Assembly: GCA_015075375.1 (NCBI GenBank)
Contig: JABTUM010000004.1
Coordinates: forward strand, 124,001-188,000
Length of the DNA stretch: 64,000 nt
Reading direction: 5' to 3'
From: Planctomycetota bacterium
GTDB taxonomy: Bacteria > Planctomycetota > SZUA-567 > H5-PLA8
The position numbers and the translations under genes are program-made. Below the pieces are notes generated by a model. It did not search any database. It was not told where the DNA came from and was given only the letters and a program-made list of their open reading frames with translations. This document shows positions 33,430-42,800 of this stretch, piece after piece; position 1 is the first letter of the stretch, and every line of letters begins with the position of its first letter.

Positions 33430-33669
33430 TCAAAACCCCATTTTGCCGCGCAACTGGCCGATCTGCGCCCAAGTTTCCTCGGTCACGTCCTTCTGCTTGA
33501 TCTCGGAAAAGAAAACGCGCAGCACGCGGCGCTCGTCGATATCGATCTCGCCGTCCCGCGCGGCCAGCTCAAGCAGCGCCTCCAGCTCCTTTGCATCCAG
33601 CTTGCCGTCGTTGGCCAGCGAGCGTTGCAGGTGGAACACCATCTGAACGTAGCGGCTGTCCTTGGCCAT
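33430..33669 (-). CDS. Small TerB-like helical protein
   Basis: This 79-residue protein is predicted all-helical and carries two acidic loop-helix units, 'DGKLDAKELEALLELA' and 'DGEIDIDERRVLRVFF', which resemble TerB or EF-hand-like acidic motifs. It lies 25 bases downstream of the ABC permease gene and directly before the FemAB-like gene. Its role is unknown; metal binding by the acidic loops is possible. Confidence 0.75.
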   Translation of the reverse strand: MAKDSRYVQMVFHLQRSLANDGKLDAKELEALLELAARDGEIDIDERRVLRVFFSEIKQKDVTEETWAQIGQLRGKMGF

Positions 33670-33694
33670 GAGCGCGCTCCTTTTGTTCGCTGCG

Positions 33695-35023
33695 TTACCC
33701 TTTGATACCCGTCATCGCCACGCCGCGGATGAACGTCTTGATCGCCAGCAGGAACAGGAGCACCAGCGGCAGGCTGAAGACCGCCGCTGCAGCCATCACC
33801 AGGTGCCACGGCGTGCTTCCCTGCTGCGACTGAAACGCCTGCAAGCCCAGCGAAAGCGTGAACTGACCCTTATCCGTCAAATACAATAGCGGTCCCATGA
33901 AGTCCTTCCACGCGTACAGGAAGTGAAAGAGCGCCACCATCGCCAGCGCGGGCTTCGAAAGCGGGAGGACCACGTAGAAGAAAATTTGCAGCTCGCTGCA
34001 TCCGTCGATACGCGCGGCATCGAGCAGATCTTTCGGCAGACCCAGGAAAAACTGCCGCAGCAGGAAGATATTGAACGCCGCGCCGAACCACGAATGAACC
34101 CACAGCGGCTTGAACGTTCCGATCCAATCCAGCTCGCGATAAACCCCGTACAATGGCACCATCGTGGCCGGAAACGGGACCATCATCGTCGCCAGCGTCA
34201 GCCCGAACAGAATCGCCTTGGCTCGGAAACTCCCGAACGCGAACGCGTACGCCGCCAGCGCCGAGACGAAAGTCGTCCCGATCATGCCCAGGATCGCGAC
34301 CCAAAGCGTATTGAGCAGGTAGCGCCCGAAGTCCATCTTGCGCATGCTCGCGGGCACGTTTTCCCAGAAGAAGCGGACTTCCTTGCGCAGATCCTCGGGA
34401 GGCACGACGCCCCACGCGTACAAGACGTCTTCGCCGCTTCCGGCGGTCTTGGTCAGGAGCCGATTGTCGGGAATCGATTCGCGCACTTGCACCCAGCCGG
34501 CCGGATAGGTCTCCAGCACCTCGCATGCGAAGAGGCGTTTCTCGGGTTCCGCGCCGACCTTAAACCGCATCTCCGCCGCGCCCGCCGCCGGCGCCTCGCC
34601 CCACGCGCCGCCGCTCGCCCGAAGATCGGCTGCCGCGATGAGCATGCGCCGGTCCACGAAGCGTTCCGCGTCGCGCCGATCGCCGGCCGTCTCGCGCCCG
34701 CCTTTTACCAGCACGTGCGGAGCGTCCAGCGTGGCCAAGCGCACCACTGCGATCCGTTCGGGCCGGGGATCGGCGATCGGCTCCCGGGTTTCGTCCAGGC
34801 GCAGCCGGAACTCCCGCGTCAGCGTCGCCGTCTCCGTCCGCGGCAGCCACTCCGGCGGATTCTTCATGGTCTGTTCGTTGGGCTTCAGCGCGGTCAGCAC
34901 CATCCAGACCAGCGGGAAAACGAATATCGCCGTCGCCGCGAGCAGGAACAGATGCAGCCCCGCGCGCATCCACGGCCGGCGCGGGCGAAGATCCGTAGAT
35001 TCGGCCTCTTGCGCCACCGTCAT
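33695..35023 (-). CDS. Sugar ABC transporter permease (MalG type) with a large insertion
   Basis: ATG 35023 overlaps the upstream permease stop by four bases (ATGA), giving 442 residues. Transmembrane helix 1 is at about 24-46, and the remaining helices begin at about 238. The EAA loop ('DAARIDGCSELQIFFYVVLP') is intact, so it should couple to an ABC ATPase. Between 'PPEWLPR' (residue 61) and 'FWENVPASMRKM' (near 219) lies about 155 extra residues of beta-rich, soluble character; MalG-type permeases normally have only about 20 there. The insertion would face outside the membrane. No ATPase or binding protein is encoded next to it. It probably imports sugars. Confidence 0.92.
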   Translation of the reverse strand: MTVAQEAESTDLRPRRPWMRAGLHLFLLAATAIFVFPLVWMVLTALKPNEQTMKNPPEWLPRTETATLTREFRLRLDETREPIADPRPERIAVVRLATLDAPHVLVKGGRETAGDRRDAERFVDRRMLIAAADLRASGGAWGEAPAAGAAEMRFKVGAEPEKRLFACEVLETYPAGWVQVRESIPDNRLLTKTAGSGEDVLYAWGVVPPEDLRKEVRFFWENVPASMRKMDFGRYLLNTLWVAILGMIGTTFVSALAAYAFAFGSFRAKAILFGLTLATMMVPFPATMVPLYGVYRELDWIGTFKPLWVHSWFGAAFNIFLLRQFFLGLPKDLLDAARIDGCSELQIFFYVVLPLSKPALAMVALFHFLYAWKDFMGPLLYLTDKGQFTLSLGLQAFQSQQGSTPWHLVMAAAAVFSLPLVLLFLLAIKTFIRGVAMTGIKG

Positions 35024-35970
35024 GCTCCCGCGTAGTACACGCGCCGCTGCCCGATCCGAAAGGCGATCAGCGTCAGCAGCGCGATCAGCCCGAAGAGAAT
35101 CCACGACGCCGCGCAGGCATAGCCCATGCGGTGGTAGTCGAAGGCGTGGTCGTAGATGAACATCGGCAGCAGGTAGGTCGCGTAATTCGGCCCGCCCTGC
35201 CCGCCCGTCATGATGTAGGGTTCGGCGAAGACTTGAAACGTCCCGATGATCGCCATCACCACGTTGAAGAGGATCACCGGCGAAAGCTGCGGCAGTTCGA
35301 CATGCCGGAAAACATCCCAACTGCCCGCGCCGTCCAGCCGTGCCGCTTCGTATAGATCCTGCGGGACATCTTGCAGTTTGGCCAAGTACACGATCGCCAT
35401 CTGCCCGCAGCCCCACACGCTTAAGAGCACCAGCGACGGCAGCGCGCCGAAGATCACCTGCCGGTTCTTGAAATCCAGTCCCACCAGCCGGTCGTCCTGC
35501 ATGAACGACGGCGCCTTCCAGCCCAGCGGATCCAGGAACGGGCGCATCACGCTGGTCAATAGCCCGTTATCGGGATTGAGCATCCACATCCACAGGATCG
35601 CGCTGGCCACCGTGGGCACCAGATGCGGAACGTAAATCGCCGCACGGTAAAAGGTGGTCCCGCGAATCGGCGCGTGCAGCGCCTTCGCCAAGCCCACCGC
35701 GATCAGCACGCCGACAGGGATCGAAAGCGCCGCGAAGAGCAGCGTGTTGTACAGCGCGCGCAGGAAGATCGGATCGCCGGAGAGTTCGGCGTAGTTCGCC
35801 AGCCCCACCGGCTCCGGCGGGCGCAACACCGAATACTCCGTGAAGGAATATGCGAAACTCGCCGCAAACGGATAAAGCGTGAAGACCAGCAACCCCAGCA
35901 GCCAGGGCACGACAAAAGCCCATGCGCGCGGCGGAGGGCGGCGATAAGGCGGTGCGGACGGCGTGGACAT
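35020..35970 (-). CDS. Sugar ABC transporter permease (MalF/UgpA type)
   Basis: The start is ATG 35970 (MSTPSAPPYRR), giving 316 residues; an upstream frame to 36159 would overlap the neighbouring gene. Six transmembrane helices are visible from about residue 17 to 305. The EAA loop 'EAARLDGAGSWDVFRHVELP' is intact. It forms the usual permease pair with the coupled MalG-type gene. The binding protein would be expected just upstream, but that place is taken by a squalene-cyclase-like repeat gene. Confidence 0.93.
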   Translation of the reverse strand: MSTPSAPPYRRPPPRAWAFVVPWLLGLLVFTLYPFAASFAYSFTEYSVLRPPEPVGLANYAELSGDPIFLRALYNTLLFAALSIPVGVLIAVGLAKALHAPIRGTTFYRAAIYVPHLVPTVASAILWMWMLNPDNGLLTSVMRPFLDPLGWKAPSFMQDDRLVGLDFKNRQVIFGALPSLVLLSVWGCGQMAIVYLAKLQDVPQDLYEAARLDGAGSWDVFRHVELPQLSPVILFNVVMAIIGTFQVFAEPYIMTGGQGGPNYATYLLPMFIYDHAFDYHRMGYACAASWILFGLIALLTLIAFRIGQRRVYYAGA

Positions 35971-36056
35971 GAGTACGACAGTAATCACTAACCGGGCTTC
36001 GGTGTACCGTGAAAAAAGCCCTTCGGTCGAAGCCCCAGGACGGTAAGCGAGGCCGT

Positions 36057-37115
36057 TTAGCGCTGATACAGTGGGAGGTACTGGTACGGCAGCGCCAGAA
36101 CGATCACCGCCATTGCCGTATCCAGCACGGGGGAAGCGCCCCAGCCGGTGTAATTCCAACTTCCGTCGGCGCCCTGCTCCTTTAAGTATCGCGCGCGCCG
36201 CGAGGCGAAATAAGTGGCCCAGGACGCGCCGCCGATCTGGTGCAGCGCCTGCGCGGTATAGAAGCTCGTGTAGCTGTCATGCTGCTGCCGCGTGTTCTCG
36301 GCCGAGATGTTCCGCTTCACATACTCGATCGCTTTCTTCGTCTCGGGCGCGGTGTACAGCCCGGCCATCAGCAGGAGTTCGGCGCCGGCCGCCGAAAGAG
36401 CCGGACGCGAACCGCTCATCCCGGCGCGGTACGCCACTCCGCCATCCGGCTGCTGCGACTTGCGAATGTAATCGATGGCCCGGTCCATCACACGGTCGGG
36501 CACGTCCAGCCCCACGTTCGCGCATGCGCGCAGCGCCTGCACCTGGGTAATCGTCACCGAGCCCTCGTCCGAACCGCTGTTGGGCGAGTAGTACCAGCCG
36601 CCCAGGCTCGACTGCGCCCGCGCCGTCAGCTTGATCGCGCGGTCCAGGCAGTCCTTGACTCGCGTCCCGAACTCGGCGCCCGGCTCCATCCCGTACGCTT
36701 CCGCCAAAAAAGTCATGGCGAACCCGTGCCCGTACATGCTGCGCTGTTCGTTGGGTGCGGTGATGTGTCCCGTGCGGTCCTGCGCGCGGACCAAAAAGTC
36801 GATCGCCTTGAGCAGATGAGTGCCGTATTTGCCTCGCCCCGGCGTATGCCCCGCCGCCAAGAAGGCCAGGCCGGCCATCCCGGTCATCGCGCAAGGGTAG
36901 TTCCCTTGCCCCGCCGCCGTCCAAGATCCGTCGCGCCCTTGGCTGCGCGCCAGCCAGCCCAGCGCCCGTTCGATGGCCTCGTCCTGCCGGGCGACGATCT
37001 CCTCAAAGCCCGCCGGAAGCTTCTCCGATTCCTCTTCCGCTTCACCCCCGAACAAACCGGTGCAGCCCCATCCGGGGCCGAGCAGAGCGACCAAAAGCCA
37101 TACGACCTTCCGCAT
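36057..37115 (-). CDS. Secreted squalene-cyclase/prenyltransferase-like repeat protein
   Basis: This 352-residue protein has a signal peptide with a possible lipobox (Gly-Trp-Gly-Cys at about 15-18). The body is an alpha/alpha-barrel of prenyltransferase-type repeats, each with a Gly-Ser/Gly-Trp and a Gln/Asp-rich turn: 'RDGSWTAAGQGNYPCAMTG', 'GGWYYSPNSGSDEGSVTITQ' and 'GADGSWNYTGWGASPVLDTA'. The catalytic DxDD of squalene-hopene cyclases is not present, so a structural or binding role is more likely. Proteins like this are numerous in PVC bacteria. It lies 86 bases upstream of the permease pair. Confidence 0.87.
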   Translation of the reverse strand: MRKVVWLLVALLGPGWGCTGLFGGEAEEESEKLPAGFEEIVARQDEAIERALGWLARSQGRDGSWTAAGQGNYPCAMTGMAGLAFLAAGHTPGRGKYGTHLLKAIDFLVRAQDRTGHITAPNEQRSMYGHGFAMTFLAEAYGMEPGAEFGTRVKDCLDRAIKLTARAQSSLGGWYYSPNSGSDEGSVTITQVQALRACANVGLDVPDRVMDRAIDYIRKSQQPDGGVAYRAGMSGSRPALSAAGAELLLMAGLYTAPETKKAIEYVKRNISAENTRQQHDSYTSFYTAQALHQIGGASWATYFASRRARYLKEQGADGSWNYTGWGASPVLDTAMAVIVLALPYQYLPLYQR

Positions 37116-37375
37116 AACCTTCTCCTACCTCTTATTGTTACCTCGTTGAGGCGCAAGAGTGCAGTAGGAATCGCCCCAACCGTGGAGATTCATTCCCAAC
37201 AAAGAGACCTTGGCCAGTCCTGTTTACTGCACGTGAGCTAATCCCGTGCGCTTGAATGCGCCTAATATCCCTATATTCTGCTTCTCGCCGGAATACTTAA
37301 GGCCGTCTCGTGGATTGACTTTATAGATCGGTGCGGCTTGTGCAAAGGGCAGGGCCGCCCGGCAAGGAAGGGTGC

Positions 37376-38050
37376 ATGCCGGAGGAGCGTACGGGCGGCA
37401 TTCCTACGCTGCCTGTCCCACGCCCGGAGGCGTCGAGCGCGGGCGACGGAGCTACGGGAGCGCCGTCGGCCGACCCGGTTATCCGTCGTGCGCAATTCGA
37501 GCGGATCGCCATGCCTTTGGCGGATTCGCTCTTTGCCACGGCATTGCGCATGACCCGCCATGCGGCGCGGGCCGAAGATCTGGTGCAGGAGGCGTACATA
37601 CGGGCGTGGCAGAATTTCGACCGCTTTACGCTCGGGACGAATTTCAAGGCTTGGATATTCCGCATCCTCACGCTGCTGTACCGGAACGAACGGCGCAGCG
37701 CGAAGACCCGGGAGCAGACGGTCGATCCGGCCACGGCGGACCAGATCTTACCCGCCGCGGATGGCGGGGACGGCTCGTACGAGGCGAAGAAGGTCGATTG
37801 GGACGAGTTGTATCCCGATCTGGTCGATGACGAATTCAAGCGCGCGCTGGACCGTCTGGACGAAGACCAGCGCGTGGTGCTGATGCTGGTGACGCTGGGC
37901 GAACTCTCTTACCAGGAGACCGCCGAGGCGCTGGAAATACCCATCGGCACGGTGATGTCGCGCCTGTTCCGCGCGCGCAAGCAGTTGCAGCAGGAACTGG
38001 CCGCCTACGCCCAAGAACGCGGGCTGTTGCGCTCGGGGGGAGCGAAGTAG
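37376..38050 (+). CDS. ECF-type RNA polymerase sigma factor
   Basis: ATG 37376 is favoured by an upstream AAGGAAGG; a GTG at 37331 is possible. The 224-residue protein has sigma region 2 ('ALRMTRHAARAEDLVQEAY' and 'WQNFDRFTLGTNFKAWIFRI') and region 4 ('LDEDQRVVLMLVTLGELSY' and 'ALEIPIGTVMSRLFRARKQL'), separated by an acidic linker. It is followed with no gap by a membrane anti-sigma factor, the classic ECF arrangement. A weak TTGAAT-N16-TATTCT (37252-37279) might be its promoter. The target genes probably include the following zinc-ribbon and PKD genes. Confidence 0.95.
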   Translation: MPEERTGGIPTLPVPRPEASSAGDGATGAPSADPVIRRAQFERIAMPLADSLFATALRMTRHAARAEDLVQEAYIRAWQNFDRFTLGTNFKAWIFRILTLLYRNERRSAKTREQTVDPATADQILPAADGGDGSYEAKKVDWDELYPDLVDDEFKRALDRLDEDQRVVLMLVTLGELSYQETAEALEIPIGTVMSRLFRARKQLQQELAAYAQERGLLRSGGAK

Positions 38051-38959
38051 ATGAAGGAGGAAGACGTGCGCCCGGCCATGCAGGCCTATCTCGACGGACA
38101 GCTCGATCCCGCCGAACGCGCGCGCTTCGAGGCTTGCTGCGAGGGCGACCCGGCGCTGAAGGAAGCCTGTTGCGAGGGCGAAGCGTTCCACAAGTTCCTC
38201 AAGCAGGCGTGCTGCGAACCGGCGCCGGCGGGGCTGCGCGAGCGCCTTGCCGCCAAGCTGTGGCAGGCGCCCCGGCCTCACGCCGAAGAGCACGAACCGG
38301 CGCACCCCTTGCGTGATCTGGGCACGCACATTCCCGAGCCGCGCGAACGCCATGCTCCCGCGCACGATTCCGAACGGCGCATCGCGCGCATGCCGCGCTA
38401 TTCTCGCTCCCTGGCTTTGGCCGCCGCGGTGTTGCTGGCCGTTTCCGGCGTGGCCTTCGTGGCCGTCGGCAGCCGCTTTATCCCCGAATGCCATTACATT
38501 CTGGCCTGCGAACAGTTGCATCAGCGCGTCATGAACGACCCCAGCGCCATTCGCGTCGCTTCGGGCGATCCCGCGCGGTTGGTCCGTTTCGTCAGCGAAG
38601 AATCGAAGGTCGATCTGCCTTGCGTCCCGTGCTTGAAGGAATACGGGCTCACGCCGACCGCGGCGGGCGTCACTCCGCTACTGGCGCTTCAGCCCTACGA
38701 CGCGCCCAAAGGTGTTTTCGTTAAATACGAGCATCCTCAATTGGGACCGCTGACGCTCCTGATCCACAATTGGAAGGAAAGTCCCGACGACATGAACCTC
38801 GATCCCAAGCTCAACCTGTGGACGGTCGATCACGATGGGGTGCGGGTGGTGATGTGGAAATGCCCCGCCCGTAACCTGACCTGCGCTCTCGTCGGACACC
38901 GCTCGCTGGACCAAATGATTGAGATGGCCAACCTCGCCCGCGAATCGATGGCGCACTGA
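38051..38959 (+). CDS. Transmembrane anti-sigma factor with three Cys-Cys pairs
   Basis: This 302-residue protein starts directly after the sigma factor stop. The cytoplasmic N-terminal part resembles anti-sigma factors ('MQAYLDGQLDPAERARFEA') but, in place of the usual His-x3-Cys-x2-Cys zinc motif, has Cys-Cys pairs at 29-30, 40-41 and 54-55, each followed by Glu. One transmembrane helix lies at about 119-141. The outer domain (about 145-302) has further Cys residues (CVPC near 195) and an all-beta character, suggesting a redox or metal sensor. The regulation of the ECF sigma factor is inferred from position. Confidence 0.88.
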   Translation: MKEEDVRPAMQAYLDGQLDPAERARFEACCEGDPALKEACCEGEAFHKFLKQACCEPAPAGLRERLAAKLWQAPRPHAEEHEPAHPLRDLGTHIPEPRERHAPAHDSERRIARMPRYSRSLALAAAVLLAVSGVAFVAVGSRFIPECHYILACEQLHQRVMNDPSAIRVASGDPARLVRFVSEESKVDLPCVPCLKEYGLTPTAAGVTPLLALQPYDAPKGVFVKYEHPQLGPLTLLIHNWKESPDDMNLDPKLNLWTVDHDGVRVVMWKCPARNLTCALVGHRSLDQMIEMANLARESMAH

Positions 38960-39021
38960 TTCGCCCTCTTCTCGTCCTAATAAATTCCAAATCTAGAGCA
39001 GCCAGCGCATAATTCGCCGAT

Positions 39022-39068
39022 GGTGCATCCATGCACCTCTTGACATAAGTGCTTCATAAACTCACAAT
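39022..39068 (+). promoter_or_regulatory. Candidate promoter with adjoining dyad before the zinc-ribbon gene
   Basis: A perfect -35 hexamer TTGACA (39040-39045) is followed 17 bases later by CACAAT (39063-39068; 4 of 6 to TATAAT). Just upstream, GGTGCAT (39022-39028) and ATGCACC (39031-39037) form a perfect seven-base dyad. The dyad could be a regulator site or the end of the preceding transcript. Confidence 0.5.
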
Positions 39069-39188
39069 AAGTCCCAGTCGGTTAAAGGCTAATGGGAGCG
39101 GTGGCCGAAACCGTTCCAGGGGGACCGTACGTTGCGGGACCTGCTTTCCACGGCATCCGCTGGGGGGGACATCCAGGGGAGTCGACCC

Positions 39189-39782
39189 GTGTCTTCCAGC
39201 GAGTGGAACATCGCGAAGTCGAATCGGACGTGTCACTTGTGCCAAGTCCGGTTCAGGCCGAGCGAGTCGTATTTTTCGTTGCTGGTTCCAGGCGAGAGCA
39301 CGAAGCTCCAACGTCTGGATTATTGTCCGGCGTGCTTCGAGACGCACCATCCGGCGCATGCGTATTCGTTCTGGCGCACGGCGGTTCCGGTGGAAGGCGA
39401 AGAAGCGCCGCCGAAGCCGGTGTTGGATGTCGAGTCGGTGCTGGATTTTTTCCGGCGCCTGGCGGGCGATACCGACGGTCAAAAGGTAGCGTTCCGCTAC
39501 GTGCTGGCGCTGATGTTGACGCGCAAGCGCGTCTTTAAGCTCGACGGCGGTACGCGCGCGGCCGACGGCGCGGACGTGCTGGTCTTCGCCGAACGCAAGG
39601 GCGGCGAACGCCACGAAGTCCGGCAGCCGGACTTGGACGAGCGCGAAGTCGCGGCGGTGAGCGAGGAGTTGGGCCGCTTGCTGGGCCTGAATCCGCCCAA
39701 GCCGCCCGCGGCGAATCCGGAGCAGCCGGCCGAAGAAGACGCCGAAGTGGCGTCCGAGGTCGCCAGCGCACCGGCCGATTAG
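39189..39782 (+). CDS. Zinc-ribbon protein of unknown function
   Basis: The start is GTG 39189, with GGGGAG seven bases upstream; a TTG at 39132 gives a longer version. The 197-residue protein has a zinc ribbon with Cys15, Cys18, Cys46 and Cys49, a helical middle ('LDFFRRLAGDTDGQKVAFRYVLALML'), a beta-strand pair, and an acidic Pro/Glu-rich tail. I do not recognise its role. The gene sits 34 bases upstream of the giant PKD gene and probably shares its transcript. Confidence 0.82.
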   Translation: MSSSEWNIAKSNRTCHLCQVRFRPSESYFSLLVPGESTKLQRLDYCPACFETHHPAHAYSFWRTAVPVEGEEAPPKPVLDVESVLDFFRRLAGDTDGQKVAFRYVLALMLTRKRVFKLDGGTRAADGADVLVFAERKGGERHEVRQPDLDEREVAAVSEELGRLLGLNPPKPPAANPEQPAEEDAEVASEVASAPAD

Positions 39783-39816
39783 CGGCCCCCGGGACCTCCG
39801 GGGGGGAGGTCGTGGC

Positions 39817-42800
39817 ATGATCGGTTATCGCATTCGCATGGCGCTGGGAGCTTTGTTGCTCCTGGCCGGACCGTGCGCTTTCTCCCTGCGCGCCCAGGAC
39901 GCCGGGCTCGACGACGACAAGTGGAAGGTTCCGCTCGAAGTCGAGGCCGAAGACCCGGACGGCGACAAGCTCACCTTTCAGTGGACCCAGGTTTCCGGAC
40001 CCAAGGTCCGCATTGCCAAAGCCAGCGACGCCAAGACCTGGTTCGTACCCACCGAGCCCGGCGAGTACGTTTTCGAGATTCGCGTCTCCGACGGCAAGGA
40101 TGCGGTCGTCGGCACCAAAAAGGTAAACGTCGCCAAGCCCAACCTCGCGCCGGTGGCGATCCCGCGCGTGCAGCCCGAGCGCGCGACGATGAACCAGCGC
40201 GTCGTCTTCGACGCCAGCCTCAGTAAAGATCCCGACGGCAAGCTCAAGGCTTACCAGTGGAAGCAGACCGGGGGGCCGGCGGTCAAGCTCACCGATCAGC
40301 AACTTCAAGCGCGCCAGTTCGATTTCGACGCCGCCGAGCCCGGCGAGTACGCCTTCGAGCTGAAGGTCTCCGACGGCGAAACCTGGAGCGAGCCTGCTAC
40401 CGTGGAACTTAAGGTGGCGGCCGTCAACAAGAAGCCGCGCATCAATATCGCAGGGAGCGAAGAAGAGAAGCATAACTTGCCCGTAACGGCGCCGGTCGTG
40501 ACGCCCGAGAAACCCAGCGCCGACGCGCCCCCGGTCGTGAAGGTCGAACCCGGCAAGCAGGCCAAACTCGGCGAGGAACTGGTCCTCGACGGGCGCGGCA
40601 GCCACGATCCGCTGGGCCAGGAATTGGAATACTTCTGGTCGCAGAAGCTCGACGGCAAAGTCCCGCTGCTGCGCAGCCTCAAGCACGATCCGCAGTTCGC
40701 GAAGGACGGTCGCACCGATCCGCTGGCCACGCCTGTCTGGCGCGTGAAGCCCGAGCAGCCCGGCGTGTACCGCTTCCAGCTTGAAGTCACCGCCGGCAAG
40801 GGCGCCAAGCAGCGCCGCGCCAGCAGCGCGGTGATCGAGTTCGAGGTCGTCGAAGGCGAGCAGGACCGCGCGCCGGTGGCCGACCTGTTCATCGCCACGC
40901 CCGCCGTCGAAAAGGGTGTCGCCGTCGAGCTGGACGGCTCCAAGTCCAAAGACCCCGAAGGCAAGGAACTCTCCTACATCTGGGGCTGGTCGGGCGAAGG
41001 ACTCAAGCCGCGCAAGTGGATTGGCCGCGACGGACCCAAGGTTAAATTCGAGACCGAAGAAGAAGGCGAGTACGGGATCAAGCTGATCGTCAGCGATGGG
41101 AAGCAGCAGAGCGAACCGGCGCTTGGGAAGGTGATCGTGCGCGGCGCCAACCACGCGCCGACGGTCAACTTGCCCGAATCCGTGCCGGCCATCGCCGGAC
41201 AGGCCGTGCGACTCGAAGCCATCGTCGAAGACGCCGACGGCGATCCGACCACCGTACAGTGGACCGTCGTCGAGCCCGCCGAACTGAAGCTCCCGCCCGA
41301 AACCCTGACGCAGAATCCGCTGGTCTTCACGCCCACCGAGAAGCGCGTGTACCTCGTGCAACTGGTGGCGCACGACGGCACGGCCTCCAGCCCCGCGCGG
41401 CGCGTGCAGGTCCAGGTCGGCGACGACATCAACCTCGCGCCCACGGCCGTGATTGCAGGCGCCGAAGCCGCCGCCGTCGGCCAGGAAGTCACCCTCTCGG
41501 CCGAACGATCGAGCGATCCCGAGCACAAGCGTCTTACCTTCCATTGGAAGCAACTGAGCGGTCCGGCCATCGCCGGCCCCGCGCCGGGCTTGAACGACAA
41601 GACCTGGACCTTCACGCCCGGCGAAGCCGGCGAGATCAAAATCGAACTGGTCGTCAGCGACGGCGCCAACGAGAGCCCCGCGCACGTTTGGAAGCTGAAC
41701 GTCGGCAAGGGGAACCGCGCGCCCGTGGCCAAGGTGGCCGAGCCGCCCGCGATCTTCGCCGGCGAGGAGATCGCCGTCGACGGCTCCGCCAGCCACGACG
41801 AGGACGAAGGCGATAAGCTCACCTATCGCTGGCGCGTGCTCGACGCCGTGCCCAAGGTCGAACTCGTGGGCCGCGATCAGCCGCAGGTTACGGTCAAGAC
41901 CGCCGAACCGGGGACCGTGCGCCTCGAACTGCTCGTCAACGACGGCCAGGCCGACGGCGCGCCGGCCATGGTGCAGCTCAAGATTCAGCATCGTAATAAG
42001 GAGCCCATCGCGCACCCCGAAGGCCCCGAGACCGCCCACGTCGGCGAGACCGTCACGCTGACCGCCGAGAAGAGCCGCGACGCCGAGGGCGGCAAGCTGA
42101 CGGCATACCAGTGGTCTCAGGTCGAAGGCGCAGGCCCTGAAGTGAAGTTGAGCGAACGCGAGAAGAGCCTGCCCAAGCTCGTCTTCCGCCCCGAGGCCGA
42201 AGGCGCATACGTCTTCCAGCTCCTCGTCACCGACGAAGGCGGGATGCGCAGCAAGCCGGCCACGTGGACGGTGAACGTCTCCGCCCCGGTCAATCCGCCG
42301 CTGGCAAGCGCCAAAGCCGAAGGCGAAAGTCCCTTCCCGCTGGGCCGCGCCGTGACGCTCTCCGCCGCCGAAAGCAAAGACCCCAACGGGAAGCCCTTGG
42401 TCTACACCTGGAAGCAGGTCGACGGTCCGGCCCGCGCCGACGTGAAGGCCGACGGCCCGTCGCTCACCGTCAACGCCCGCGAAGCCGGCGCCTACGTCTT
42501 CGAAGTCGTCGTCGACAACGGCAAGGTCAAGAGCGCCCCCGCGCGCGTCAGCTTCGAAGTCAACGCCGACAATGCGCCGCCGGTGGCCGAGATCGCCGAG
42601 ATCGTCCCCGTCGAGGCCGGCGACAAGCTCGCGCTGGACGGCACGCCGTCTAAGGATCCCGAAGGCAAAGCCCTCGAATACCGCTGGCGCGCGGTCACTT
42701 GGCCGGACGGCGGCGAACCCGATCTGGGCTGGCTGGCGTACAAGCGCGATGCGCTGAAGGTCAAGCTGCCCAAGCCCGGCGAGTACGAATTCGAACTGAA

